A stretch of 64,000 nt of DNA from Reichenbachiella agarivorans (GTDB taxonomy: Bacteria > Bacteroidota > Bacteroidia > Cytophagales > Cyclobacteriaceae): assembly GCF_025502585.1 (NCBI RefSeq), contig NZ_CP106679.1, forward strand, positions 1,407,001-1,471,000, given 5' to 3'. Position 1 is the stretch's first letter. The number at the start of each line of letters is the position of its first letter. Under the pieces are notes generated by a model, which did no database searches, was not told where the DNA came from, and saw only the letters and a list, made by a program, of their open reading frames with translations. The position numbers and the translations under genes were made by a program. Of this stretch, positions 54,685 through 63,609 are shown piece after piece.

Positions 54685-55521
54685 ATGGAATCCTATATTT
54701 TGATCGGGTTGATTAGCTATGTACTGCTTTGTGTGGTGGTATATTTTGTGCAGGACTATTTCATGTTTCATCCCGAAAAGCTCCCTGAAAACTTCGAATT
54801 CAGCTATGAGGAGCCGTTCAAAGAATATTTTTTTGATATTGAAGAAGGAGTGAAAATCAATGGCCTGCGGTTCACTGTCAAAAGCCCTAAGGGTATAGTG
54901 CTTTACTTTCACGGCAATACCCGAAGTATCAAAGGATGGAGCAAATACGCGAAGGATTTTACTCGCAACGATTTTGAAGTGTTGATTATTGACTACCGTG
55001 GTTTTGGAAAGAGTACGGGCAAGCGTGCCGAAAAGTCAATCTACAAGGACAGTCAATACATCTACAACGAGGTGAGAGAGTGGTTTCCAGAGAAGCAGAT
55101 CATCGTCTATGGTCGCTCGATGGGTTCAGGTTTTGCTACCAAGTTGGCCTCCAAGAATCAACCCAAAATGTTGATTTTAGATGCGCCATATTATAGTCTG
55201 TCGCAGCTTACTTCTCGTTGGTTTTTCTTTTTGCCACTGTCTATTTTGCTGAAGTATCACATACGCACCGATATTTGGATCAAATATGTCCGATGTCCGA
55301 TTTATATCATTCATGGTACTAAAGACCGATTGATTCCCTATCGGTCCAGTGTGAGGTTGAGGTTGGAAGCGCCGCTCACTATCAGGCTGATCCCGATACA
55401 TGGAGGACGACACAATGATTTGCCACGTTTTGCAGAATACCACAATCACCTCAACGAAATCTTACAAGAGCAGTATGACGTGATTTTCGATAGAAACCTG
55501 AAAGATTTTCTTGATTTTTAG
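54685..55521 (+). CDS. Alpha/beta hydrolase, membrane-anchored
   Basis: This 278-residue protein has an N-terminal membrane helix (LIGLISYVLLCVVVYFVQD) and a serine hydrolase domain. Motifs are LYFHGNTRSIKGW (oxyanion hole), DYRGFGKSTGKR, YGRSMGSGFA (nucleophile Ser), IHGTKDRLIPY (acid) and GGRHNDLPRF (His). It resembles the BEM46/YfhR-like group of unclear substrate. Confidence 0.88.
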   Translation: MESYILIGLISYVLLCVVVYFVQDYFMFHPEKLPENFEFSYEEPFKEYFFDIEEGVKINGLRFTVKSPKGIVLYFHGNTRSIKGWSKYAKDFTRNDFEVLIIDYRGFGKSTGKRAEKSIYKDSQYIYNEVREWFPEKQIIVYGRSMGSGFATKLASKNQPKMLILDAPYYSLSQLTSRWFFFLPLSILLKYHIRTDIWIKYVRCPIYIIHGTKDRLIPYRSSVRLRLEAPLTIRLIPIHGGRHNDLPRFAEYHNHLNEILQEQYDVIFDRNLKDFLDF

Positions 55522-55672
55522 TAACTTAATTTGCGTTGAGAAATTCAGATTAATAGATCAAAAGGTTAGAATGTATTTCGCAGAAATTGAGAACTAGCAG
55601 TTGTGTTCATATTCTTCAATACGAAGTATCTATAATCTAATGCCTAGTAATCTAGCATCTAATCATGGGGTT

Positions 55673-55936
55673 ATGGCAAAACTGAAGTTTATGAATATGT
55701 CTTTAGAAGATAAAATTCAGCATCTATATGAGCATGCTAGTTTTGTGGCTGATATTCGCTACTATCAGTACAAGATCAACCTGTTCTTGTTGAATGGAAA
55801 TTACTTTGAGGTTTTCATCAATCACAAGGACGTCCAGATCACCAAAATTGTTCCTTTGGATTATCAGTCCAGTAGGTTGAGGTTTTATCTGGATCAGATC
55901 AAGTTACCCCAAATGGGCTTAGATACGGATTTCTAA
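55673..55936 (+). CDS. Small hypothetical protein
   Basis: The preferred start is ATG 55673, giving 87 residues. The protein has no signal peptide or membrane helix. A strand-rich middle (YYQYKINLFLLNGNYFEVF) and a charged end are the only features seen. ATG 55691 is an alternative start. Its last 18 bases overlap the convergent gene at 55919. No family was recognised. Confidence 0.65.
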   Translation: MAKLKFMNMSLEDKIQHLYEHASFVADIRYYQYKINLFLLNGNYFEVFINHKDVQITKIVPLDYQSSRLRFYLDQIKLPQMGLDTDF

Positions 55937-56362
55937 TCGTCGAGCGAGACTCAATATCGCATCCTCCTCTTCGTCAGAGATACCTCCAGCAATATTAGCA
56001 AACAAGTACATGGTTTCTAGTACAAACTCCTGCTCCAATTCGTTGTCTTTGATGCTGTGATGCAGCGCATTGAGAAATTTCTTTTTCCACTTGTCCATGT
56101 TGTCGAGCAGATAGCGGATTTCCGTTCTGAAAGACAGCGCGATCATGTCCCTGTCATCTGAGGGCGACTTGACAAATTCTGCTGCCAGCCCTCTGGTGGC
56201 CATGATGATTCCATCCCACTCCTCCGTGTCCAGCACACCATCACTCATGCATACGAGTAGCGCAGGATACAATTTGGTGAGGTAGACAAACTGATCCTCG
56301 GGGATGATTATTTTCCTGCTTTTGATGTACTCTAGGTAGAGCTGATGTATTTGTTCGTCCAT
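55919..56362 (-). CDS. Hypothetical protein, possibly TerB-like
   Basis: From ATG 56362 (MDEQIHQLYLEYIKSRKI) the protein is 147 residues and all-alpha. Two acidic, Asp/Glu-rich helix pairs (CMSDGVLDTEEWDGI and IAGGISDEEEDAI) resemble the metal-binding segments of TerB-like helical proteins. That assignment is tentative. It lies upstream of the small protein gene on the opposite strand. Confidence 0.65.
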   Translation of the reverse strand: MDEQIHQLYLEYIKSRKIIIPEDQFVYLTKLYPALLVCMSDGVLDTEEWDGIIMATRGLAAEFVKSPSDDRDMIALSFRTEIRYLLDNMDKWKKKFLNALHHSIKDNELEQEFVLETMYLFANIAGGISDEEEDAILSLARRLEIRI

Positions 56363-56417
56363 GGGGATCAATACTTTGGATTCAAATTAGTGAAAATAAG
56401 GAGCAATCCGACTACTA

Positions 56418-57890
56418 TCACTCATTTATACTCAGAGAAATTGTACTATCCAGTGGCATCATTTGGAGGTACCTGTCAAACCGATACAAAATATCCGAGA
56501 CATACTCCACAGGCTCAGTGCCACGACAATACCCAAAGGCAACAACTGGATCTTCGTAATATTTTCTTTTGGATTTGAGCACCAAATATTTGGCAACATT
56601 GTCGTCCCAGACGGATGTGTCGGCACCATATTTTTTTGCAAGCTTGACCGCATCACGGACGTGTCCATCTCCTACATTGTAAGAGCCCAGCGTGAATTTG
56701 ACCTTTTCGGAATCAGGCAGATGTTGCCACTTTTTCTCCAACCAGAGTATATGATCGGTACCGACTTTGAGGTTTTGTTTGGGGTTATAAAGATTGGTCA
56801 CATGGTATGAACCTGCCGTACGTGGCATGACTTGCATGAGTCCTCTAGCACCTACCCATGATTTGGCCATTGGATCAAAACGAGACTCTTTGGATATTTG
56901 TGCTGCCAGCAACCTCCAGTCCCAGTTGATCTTTTTTGCATATTTTTTGATCAGGCTGTCATAGGGGGATATTTTTTCCCCGTCCAGCGAAAAGTATTCG
57001 CTATGGATGATCTTTTTACTCACGTTGTAGTTGCGGAAATATTTGTCATAGATCGCATAATAATCATTGGTTTTTTTCATCCCCATGATCCATTCATTCA
57101 CGGTTTTTAGCAATTTGGGTGCGTTTTTTCTCACTCCCCATGCGATGTCCTGAGGGAAACTGATAGCGGTTTCCACATCCAGTATGGAATGATATCGGGC
57201 ATTGATCTGAGCAATATCCTCATCTGCCACTGTGTAATCTATGCTGCCATCTGCTACCATTTCAATAATGGCGTCTGTTTCCGTTTCTTCATCTTCTTGC
57301 TCTACGAGGATGGTGCCACCGATCTCATCTGACAGGTTTTTGAGTCTAGAGATATAGGAGGAATTGGATCGGACGATTATCTTTTTTTCTTTGAGGTCAG
57401 CTGGGTTTCGAATGAGTTGTGCTTCTATTTCATGAAGCTTCATGTCTCTCCAGTTGTCAGGCTTGCGTTGTACGAGCATTTGTCTGACTTGATGGTGCGG
57501 CTCTGAAAAGGCAATGTGTCTTTTGCGTCCTGAGGTGACGGTGAGATTTCGCGCAATGATGTCTCCCTCTCCGCTATTTAGTTTTTGGAAGCTTTCAGCT
57601 ATGTTTTTGGTGATATTGAGACGGAGCTCTACCCCAATGGACTCGGCAAACAAAGAGATGAGTTCATACTCATAGCCCATGGGTTCTCCACGGTAGAGAA
57701 ACATGCCTGTCGTGCTGTTGTCTATGATGGCAGTGAGATAGCCTCTTTCTTTGATTTCGTCCAAATCCAGTTCGATAGCCTCTTCCAGTTCCAATGTTTG
57801 GATTTCTAAGTCGACATCCTCATGATTGGGACTTTGACAAGTACATAGAAGTACTCCCAGAATAGAAATAAATAGAGAATAGGTTCTCAT
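56418..57890 (-). CDS. MltF-like lytic transglycosylase lipoprotein
   Basis: This 490-residue protein has a lipoprotein signal peptide (LFISILGVLLCTC), an SBP_bac_3-like solute-binding domain over about residues 45-290 (LTAIIDNSTTGMFLYRGEPM) and an SLT lytic transglycosylase domain from about residue 320 (LLAAQISKESRFDPMAKSW, catalytic Glu in SKESRF, then GARGLMQVMPRTAG). The order matches MltF, which cleaves murein glycan and binds amino acids or muropeptides through its front domain. It is monocistronic by appearance. Confidence 0.94.
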   Translation of the reverse strand: MRTYSLFISILGVLLCTCQSPNHEDVDLEIQTLELEEAIELDLDEIKERGYLTAIIDNSTTGMFLYRGEPMGYEYELISLFAESIGVELRLNITKNIAESFQKLNSGEGDIIARNLTVTSGRKRHIAFSEPHHQVRQMLVQRKPDNWRDMKLHEIEAQLIRNPADLKEKKIIVRSNSSYISRLKNLSDEIGGTILVEQEDEETETDAIIEMVADGSIDYTVADEDIAQINARYHSILDVETAISFPQDIAWGVRKNAPKLLKTVNEWIMGMKKTNDYYAIYDKYFRNYNVSKKIIHSEYFSLDGEKISPYDSLIKKYAKKINWDWRLLAAQISKESRFDPMAKSWVGARGLMQVMPRTAGSYHVTNLYNPKQNLKVGTDHILWLEKKWQHLPDSEKVKFTLGSYNVGDGHVRDAVKLAKKYGADTSVWDDNVAKYLVLKSKRKYYEDPVVAFGYCRGTEPVEYVSDILYRFDRYLQMMPLDSTISLSINE

Positions 57891-57940
57891 AAATCAGTCA
57901 GAAGTTTAGATAATTAGGGACTAATTAACTGGGTGGACTT

Positions 57941-58705
57941 CTAAATATACTGATTTAAAAATGATTTGATAAAACTGATGCTCTCATTTTTGCTTTCGAG
58001 GTAGCCATTGTGTGCAGCTCCTTTGAGTACGAGGGCCTCACCACGGCGGATCAAATCTATCATTTGCTGGGACGTTTCTAGTTTCACAGCCATGTCTCTT
58101 TCTCCCGCAATCACAAAAACAGGCTTTTCAGATTTGGCCAAAACTGCAGTTCGATCTGGTCTGTTTTTCATAGCCATGGCATAGCCAATTACACTGTCTG
58201 GAGGTGTTTTAGAAGCTGATATTCTCATTTCTTCTATCTCATCAGACAGACGTGATCTGTTTTCAGGAGCAAAGAGTCCAGAGATAAATGAGTCCATAAA
58301 ACTGGCAACACCATGTTCTAAGATGTATGCCTTGACTTTGTCTCTTACCTTCTTTTTGTCCTCATCATCCGCAAATGTGGAGGATGAAAATAACCCGAGC
58401 CCTAACAAGCTCTCTGGATACAACTCAGCCAGTGCGAGTGAAATATAGCCACCTAAGGAATGTCCGATCACAAAATACTCACTGATACCATGATCCTTCA
58501 ACTCTTGCTGAACTTGATCAGCTATATCATCTATGCTGAAATCCTTGGTTAGTAAAGGAGATTGTCCATGACCTGGCAAGTCGATGAGTACGATTTGATA
58601 CTCTGTATGCAGCGTGGTGTCAAATGCCTTCCATATGTCCAGTGATTCACAGTAACCGTGAAGAAATACAATGGTTTTTCCTTTTCCAGAGATTTGAATG
58701 TTCAT
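57941..58705 (-). CDS. Alpha/beta hydrolase
   Basis: From ATG 58705 (MNIQISGKGKTIVFLHGYCE) the protein has 254 residues. It shows FLHGYCESLDIW (oxyanion hole), DLPGHGQSP, the nucleophile elbow IGHSLGGYI, the acid IAGERDMAVK and the catalytic His in GAAHNGYLES. It resembles carboxyl esterases of the MenH/BioH-like class; the substrate is unknown. It follows dxs by four bases and so is probably co-transcribed with it. Confidence 0.88.
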   Translation of the reverse strand: MNIQISGKGKTIVFLHGYCESLDIWKAFDTTLHTEYQIVLIDLPGHGQSPLLTKDFSIDDIADQVQQELKDHGISEYFVIGHSLGGYISLALAELYPESLLGLGLFSSSTFADDEDKKKVRDKVKAYILEHGVASFMDSFISGLFAPENRSRLSDEIEEMRISASKTPPDSVIGYAMAMKNRPDRTAVLAKSEKPVFVIAGERDMAVKLETSQQMIDLIRRGEALVLKGAAHNGYLESKNESISFIKSFLNQYI

Positions 58706-58709
58706 CAGA

Positions 58710-60626
58710 CTAGGCAGGAGTAAGTTGCAATAATTTTTTGGCAGTGCGATACAAACCTTCTGGATCGAAACCACAGTCTCTCTGCAACTCTAGTTGTGTG
58801 CCATGCTCTATGATTTCGTCTGGGATACCAAGTCTCACGACTTTGGATTGATAGTCATTGTCCGCCATGAATTCCAAGATTGCTGAGCCAAAACCACCTT
58901 GAATCGAACCATCTTCTACTGTCACTATATACTTGTATTTTTGAAAGACCTCATGAAGCATTTTTTCATCCAGTGGTTTGACAAAGCGCATGTCATAGTG
59001 TCCTACAGATAAGCCTTCTTTTTCAAGTCGTGTGCTTGCTTCGGTGGCATAGTTACCCACAGGCCCTATCGTCAAATATGCCAGTTCTTCACCGTCTTTG
59101 ATTTTACGTCCTTGGCCTATTTGTATTTTCTCAAAGTCCTTTTTCCAATCAGGCATGACGCCATTTCCTCGTGGGTAGCGGATCGAAAATGGTCCAGCGT
59201 TTTCGGGAAGTTGAGCCGTATACATCAGGTTTCTTAGTTCCTGCTCGTTCATCGGTGATGACACCACAAGATTAGGGATGCATCTAAAGAATGCAATGTC
59301 ATAGCATCCATGGTGAGTAGGGCCATCCGCACCAGCAAATCCTGCCCGATCTAGACAGAAAACCACATGTAGGTTTTGGATGGCAACATCATGGATCACC
59401 TGATCATAGGCACGCTGCATGAAGGTCGAGTAGATGTTGCAAAACGGAACCAATCCTTGGGTAGCTAGTCCAGCTGAGAAAGTAACCGCGTGTTGCTCCG
59501 CGATCCCTACATCGTAGGATCGATCTGGCATGGCTTTCATCATGATGTTGAGTGAGGAGCCAGAAGGCATCGCTGGAGTGACACCCATAATTTTGTCATT
59601 CGCCTCGGCCAGTTCTACCAGTGTATGCCCAAATACATCTTGGTATTTGGGTGGTTGGGGAGTTTCGTAGACTTTTTTGTATATCTCACCTGTGAGCTTG
59701 TCAAAGGTGCCAGGTGCATGCCATTTGGTCTGATCCTCTTCTGCTAGAGAGAATCCTTTGCCCTTTTTGGTGAGCACATGCAATATTTTTGGTCCCTTGA
59801 TGTCTTTCAAATCCTTGAGTACGCTGACCATATGATTCACATCATGGCCATCTATTGGACCAAAATATCTAAGATTGAGCGACTCAAAGAGATTGCTTTG
59901 CTTAAGGAGAAAGGATTTGATGCTGCTTTCGAAGTTTGAAACTATTTCTCTGGCATTTGGGCCAAACTTACTGATTTTTCCCAGCACTTTCCACGCCTCG
60001 TCACGTACCTTGTTGTAGGTGTGAGAGGTAGTGATATCTGTAAGGTAATCTCTCAATGCACCGACATTGGGATCAATCGACATGCAGTTGTCATTGAGGA
60101 TGATGAGGAGGTTGGAGTTGGAAACACCCGCATGGTTCATCGCCTCGAAGGCCATCCCTCCTGTCAAGGCACCGTCACCGATGACTGCAATATGGTGTTT
60201 GTCTGTTTCTTGTTTGTATTTGGAGGCTTCAGCCATGCCTAGCGCAGCAGAGATAGAAGTAGATGAGTGACCTACGCCAAATGCATCGTATTCGCTTTCT
60301 TTTCTTTTCGGAAATCCCGACAAACCATCATAAACTCTGTTGGTATGAAAATTGTCTCTACGGCCAGTAAGTATTTTGTGGCCATACGCCTGATGCCCTA
60401 CGTCCCAGATCAGCTGATCCGAAGGGGTATTAAAAACGTGGTGAAGGGCTACAGTGAGTTCTACTACACCCAGGCTCGCACCAAAATGCCCGCCATAAAC
60501 TGAAACCACATCAATGATGTATTGTCTCAATTCGGAGGATAGTTGTACTAGTTGTAGGGCATCTAAGTTTTTCATGTCATCAGGAGAATTTACTCCTGCC
60601 AACAACTTACCCGGCTCTATCTGCAT
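58710..60626 (-). CDS. dxs: 1-deoxy-D-xylulose-5-phosphate synthase
   Basis: Dxs is the first enzyme of the MEP isoprenoid pathway, joining pyruvate and glyceraldehyde-3-phosphate with TPP. The 638-residue length is normal. The TPP motif runs from AVIGDGALTGGMAFEAMNHA to ILNDNCMSIDPNVG. The transketolase-like central domain has GIAEQHAVTFSAGLA and DRAGFAGADGPTHHG. It is the first gene of a short operon with the alpha/beta hydrolase. Confidence 0.96.
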   Translation of the reverse strand: MQIEPGKLLAGVNSPDDMKNLDALQLVQLSSELRQYIIDVVSVYGGHFGASLGVVELTVALHHVFNTPSDQLIWDVGHQAYGHKILTGRRDNFHTNRVYDGLSGFPKRKESEYDAFGVGHSSTSISAALGMAEASKYKQETDKHHIAVIGDGALTGGMAFEAMNHAGVSNSNLLIILNDNCMSIDPNVGALRDYLTDITTSHTYNKVRDEAWKVLGKISKFGPNAREIVSNFESSIKSFLLKQSNLFESLNLRYFGPIDGHDVNHMVSVLKDLKDIKGPKILHVLTKKGKGFSLAEEDQTKWHAPGTFDKLTGEIYKKVYETPQPPKYQDVFGHTLVELAEANDKIMGVTPAMPSGSSLNIMMKAMPDRSYDVGIAEQHAVTFSAGLATQGLVPFCNIYSTFMQRAYDQVIHDVAIQNLHVVFCLDRAGFAGADGPTHHGCYDIAFFRCIPNLVVSSPMNEQELRNLMYTAQLPENAGPFSIRYPRGNGVMPDWKKDFEKIQIGQGRKIKDGEELAYLTIGPVGNYATEASTRLEKEGLSVGHYDMRFVKPLDEKMLHEVFQKYKYIVTVEDGSIQGGFGSAILEFMADNDYQSKVVRLGIPDEIIEHGTQLELQRDCGFDPEGLYRTAKKLLQLTPA

Positions 60627-60700
60627 GGCATTAAATGTAAGGTTATAAAACTAAAGCTCCAAAATTGAGTCTCAAAATGCAGTCTTCGGTTTTGGGGTAG

Positions 60701-60708
60701 CAAAAATA
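60701..60708 (-). promoter_or_regulatory. Candidate -7 box of dxs
   Basis: TATTTTTG on the minus strand matches TAnnTTTG and lies about 75-82 bases before the dxs ATG. TTG lies 23 bases upstream, within the reported spacer range but at its long end. Confidence 0.4.
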
Positions 60709-60748
60709 AACAGAAATAGTTATTTAATTTACAACTTCAATTATTCTC

Positions 60749-61867
60749 ATGTCTATGTATAAGGTATTGTCTTCTATTATGCTTATCTGCTTGTGCATCA
60801 ATTTACAAGCTCACGCTTTTCAGCGTGCCACTCCTTTGACCAACGATGTGACGTTGGATGTGATGATTGGACAAATGATCATCACGGGTATTGGAGATCA
60901 ATCCTATATGAGAGAAAGTGATCCGATCTTGGATGATATCAAGGCAGGTAGAGTAGGTGGTGTGATTTTCTTTGAAAAAAATATCAACAGAAATAGCCCT
61001 GCTGAACAAATGAAACGAAGCATCGAGATGATGAAAGGGGCTGCCAATATTCCACTTTTCGTTAGTATAGATGAAGAAGGAGGAAAAGTCAACCGATTGA
61101 AAACCAAATATGGCTTTCCAGCCACCAAGACTGCGGAGTACTTGGGAAAAGTGGATAAACTCGACACAACAGCCTACTATGCCAATCAAACGGCTTCTAT
61201 CTTGCACGCGCTTGGGTTCAACTTGAATTATGCTCCTGATGTGGATGTAGCCATCTATGCTGATAATCCCGTGATCGCAAAAATTGGACGTAGTTATTCT
61301 GCAGATGCTTCACAAGTTGTCAAGCATGCCAGTGAGGTAGTCAGAGTCCATCGAGAGAATCAAGTCATGACAGTATTGAAGCATTTTCCTGGTCATGGCA
61401 GTTCGCATGCTGATTCACATCTTGGCGTTGCTGATGTGACCAATTATTGGCAGTTTAGTGAGCTTTTGCCCTACAAAGCCATGCTGGACTCTGGTATGGT
61501 AGATGCGATCATGACAGCACATATTGTCAACAAGCACATGGATGCCAATGGTTTGCCTGCGACTTTGTCTCCCTACATTGTGAATGATGTACTAAGAGGT
61601 TTTTTGGGATATAATGGGGTAGTTTTTTCTGATGATATGCAGATGCACGCGATTTCTAGTAACTATGGATTTGAAGAATCTATCAAACTGTCGATTTTGG
61701 CAGGTGTAGATGTCCTGATGTTTGCCAACAACGTACCTGGCAATGAGAAGAGAACAGCCAAGGAGATTCATGCAATCATCAAAGGATATGTAGAGGGGGG
61801 ACAAATCTCCGAACAAAGAATTCGAGAATCCTATGACAGAATCATGCGGATGAAAAGCAAATTGTAA
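60749..61867 (+). CDS. GH3 beta-N-acetylhexosaminidase, secreted
   Basis: This 372-residue protein has a signal peptide (VLSSIMLICLCINLQAHA) and a glycoside hydrolase family 3 barrel: FVSIDEEGGKVNRLK, then the NagZ-like KHFPGHGSSHADSHLG with the substrate His, and FSDDMQMHAI with the nucleophile Asp. It likely removes N-acetylglucosamine from muropeptides or chitin-derived sugars. The signal peptide places it outside the cytoplasm, unlike E. coli NagZ. It is divergent from dxs. Confidence 0.92.
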   Translation: MSMYKVLSSIMLICLCINLQAHAFQRATPLTNDVTLDVMIGQMIITGIGDQSYMRESDPILDDIKAGRVGGVIFFEKNINRNSPAEQMKRSIEMMKGAANIPLFVSIDEEGGKVNRLKTKYGFPATKTAEYLGKVDKLDTTAYYANQTASILHALGFNLNYAPDVDVAIYADNPVIAKIGRSYSADASQVVKHASEVVRVHRENQVMTVLKHFPGHGSSHADSHLGVADVTNYWQFSELLPYKAMLDSGMVDAIMTAHIVNKHMDANGLPATLSPYIVNDVLRGFLGYNGVVFSDDMQMHAISSNYGFEESIKLSILAGVDVLMFANNVPGNEKRTAKEIHAIIKGYVEGGQISEQRIRESYDRIMRMKSKL

Positions 61868-61869
61868 TT

Positions 61870-61877
61870 TAACTTTG
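61870..61877 (+). promoter_or_regulatory. -7 box for the lipoprotein gene at 61908
   Basis: TAACTTTG matches TAnnTTTG, three bases after the stop of the GH3 gene and 31 bases before the lipoprotein ATG. A start codon at 61875 would lie inside the box, so it is excluded. Confidence 0.5.
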
Positions 61878-61907
61878 AAGCTTTCAAACCAACTAATTAT
61901 TGAAAAT

Positions 61908-62333
61908 ATGAAGATCATAAAAAATTTATTGCTTGCATTCTTGATTCCTTTTGCTGTGGCTTGTGGGGACGACTCTGACAACCGTGCACAAATGGGTCGT
62001 TGGCGTGCTGTACAGGATGGGGTAGAAAGATCCAATTGTGATTTGGAAAGTAACAATGGTCCAGTCAACTGTCCTACTACTGCGACATCTTCATGTATTG
62101 AACTCAATTTGGAAGCCAACAATTTCTATGGACTCAATGTGGCCATTGGTAGCACGATAGATGGAGGTCAATCAGGCACCTATGAGCTAGAAAGTAACAA
62201 AATCATTCTTTGTCCAATAGGTGGAGAGTGCTATGACGTACCCGTGGTAGATTCAGGGTTCGATGATTTGACTATCGAGTTGAATAACGAAACCACAGGT
62301 TGCAGATTGAGAGTAGAAATGAAAAAACTCTAG
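61908..62333 (+). CDS. Lipocalin-like lipoprotein, unknown
   Basis: From ATG 61908 the product is a 141-residue lipoprotein (NLLLAFLIPFAVACGDDS, lipobox AVAC). The mature part has strand-like segments (CIELNLEANNFYGL, GTYELESNKIILC) and several cysteines (SNCDLES, NCPTTATSSC, CPIGGECYD) that may form disulfides, reminiscent of small lipocalin-like proteins of Bacteroidota. Its function is unknown. Confidence 0.75.
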   Translation: MKIIKNLLLAFLIPFAVACGDDSDNRAQMGRWRAVQDGVERSNCDLESNNGPVNCPTTATSSCIELNLEANNFYGLNVAIGSTIDGGQSGTYELESNKIILCPIGGECYDVPVVDSGFDDLTIELNNETTGCRLRVEMKKL

Positions 62334-62345
62334 GCTTCTTCTGTA

Positions 62346-63371
62346 CTAAAAAGTCCCCTTGAACTGATTCAAGAATCTCACGTCATTTTCTGAGAATAGA
62401 CGCAAGTCATTGATTTGATATTTCAACATCGTGATACGCTCGATTCCCATCCCAAAGGCAAAGCCAGTGTATTCTTCTGGATCGATTCCACAATTAGCCA
62501 AGACATTCGGGTCGACCATGCCTGATCCTCCGATCTCCACCCAATTGGTATGTTTACAGACATTGCATCCCTTGCCATGGCAGATGAAGCAGCTGATGTC
62601 TATCTCGGCACTTGGTTCTGTGAATGGGAAATAGGAAGGTCTGAATCTAATTTTGGTTTCAGGGCCAAACAGCTCCTTCACAAAATGATACACCGTATCC
62701 TTGAGGTCTTTGAATCCTACATTCTTATTGACATACAGTCCTTCCACTTGATGAAAAAAGCAATGTGCTCTCGCAGAAATTGCTTCGTTTCTAAACACAC
62801 GACCAGGCATGATCGATCTGAATGGAGGCTTTTGACCTTCCATCAATCTAATCTGAACATTGGAGGTATGTGTTCTTAATACCTTGTCTGGATTTTTTTC
62901 GATAAAAAATGTATCCTGCATCTCTCTTGCAGGATGATTTTCAGGGAAGTTGAGCGCCGTAAAGTTGTAAAAGTCTTCTTCTATCTCAGGACCTCTTTCT
63001 ACATTGAACCCCATTCGCTCGAAGATCTCGATGATCTTGTTGGTAGTGATAGTCAGTGGATGAATCGATCCTGTCTCTCCTGGCACGTTGGGCAAGGTCA
63101 TGTCCAACCCGATATCTGCCGTAGTAGACGACTGGTCGCTGAGCGCATCAGCCAAAGCTTGGAATTTCTCCTGCGCCAAGTCTTTCAACTCATTCAAAGC
63201 CTGCCCAAAAGCCTTCTTTTGTTCGTTGGGAACATTTTTGAAATCATTGAAAAGCTCAGTGACGACACTCTTCTTACTGATGAATTTCATTCTAAACTGT
63301 TCCAATTCTTCCGCAGCTTTCACTTCTGCCGCTTGGATCATCGCTTTGTATTCCTCTACTTTCTCAAACAT
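62346..63371 (-). CDS. pheS: Phenylalanine--tRNA ligase alpha subunit
   Basis: This 341-residue class II synthetase subunit has the N-terminal coiled-coil (AAEELEQFRMKFISKK) and the three class II motifs: motif 1 region (GFNVERGPEIEEDFYNF), motif 2 (MPGRVFRNEAISARAH then FHQVEGLYV) and motif 3 (GFAFGMGIERITMLKY). A zinc-finger-like FICHGKGCNVCKHTNW is present, as in many bacterial PheS. pheT is not in the window. It converges with the lipoprotein gene. Confidence 0.96.
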   Translation of the reverse strand: MFEKVEEYKAMIQAAEVKAAEELEQFRMKFISKKSVVTELFNDFKNVPNEQKKAFGQALNELKDLAQEKFQALADALSDQSSTTADIGLDMTLPNVPGETGSIHPLTITTNKIIEIFERMGFNVERGPEIEEDFYNFTALNFPENHPAREMQDTFFIEKNPDKVLRTHTSNVQIRLMEGQKPPFRSIMPGRVFRNEAISARAHCFFHQVEGLYVNKNVGFKDLKDTVYHFVKELFGPETKIRFRPSYFPFTEPSAEIDISCFICHGKGCNVCKHTNWVEIGGSGMVDPNVLANCGIDPEEYTGFAFGMGIERITMLKYQINDLRLFSENDVRFLNQFKGTF

Positions 63372-63583
63372 ATCATTCGACTTGAATGTGCGAATTTACC
63401 ATGAGCGACTTTAAAAAGGAACTTTTGTGGTATAAACCTCAAAGGCTTCATTCGGATAGGAAAACCAAGAACTCCATCTCACTAGCTGATACTTTCCTCT
63501 AGTCGGATTTGTCTTCTCGTGACAAAATCAAAAGTTCATCATTTCTTACAACTATTTATTTTAGTATTTGCTAAATATTATAG

Positions 63584-63591
63584 TATTTTTG
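63584..63591 (+). promoter_or_regulatory. Candidate -7 box of dinB
   Basis: TATTTTTG matches TAnnTTTG, 18 bases before the ATG at 63610. TTTG at 63567 lies only 13 bases upstream. No SOS-type operator was recognised. Confidence 0.4.
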
Positions 63592-63609
63592 TTCTCTCAA
63601 TTTACTTTT

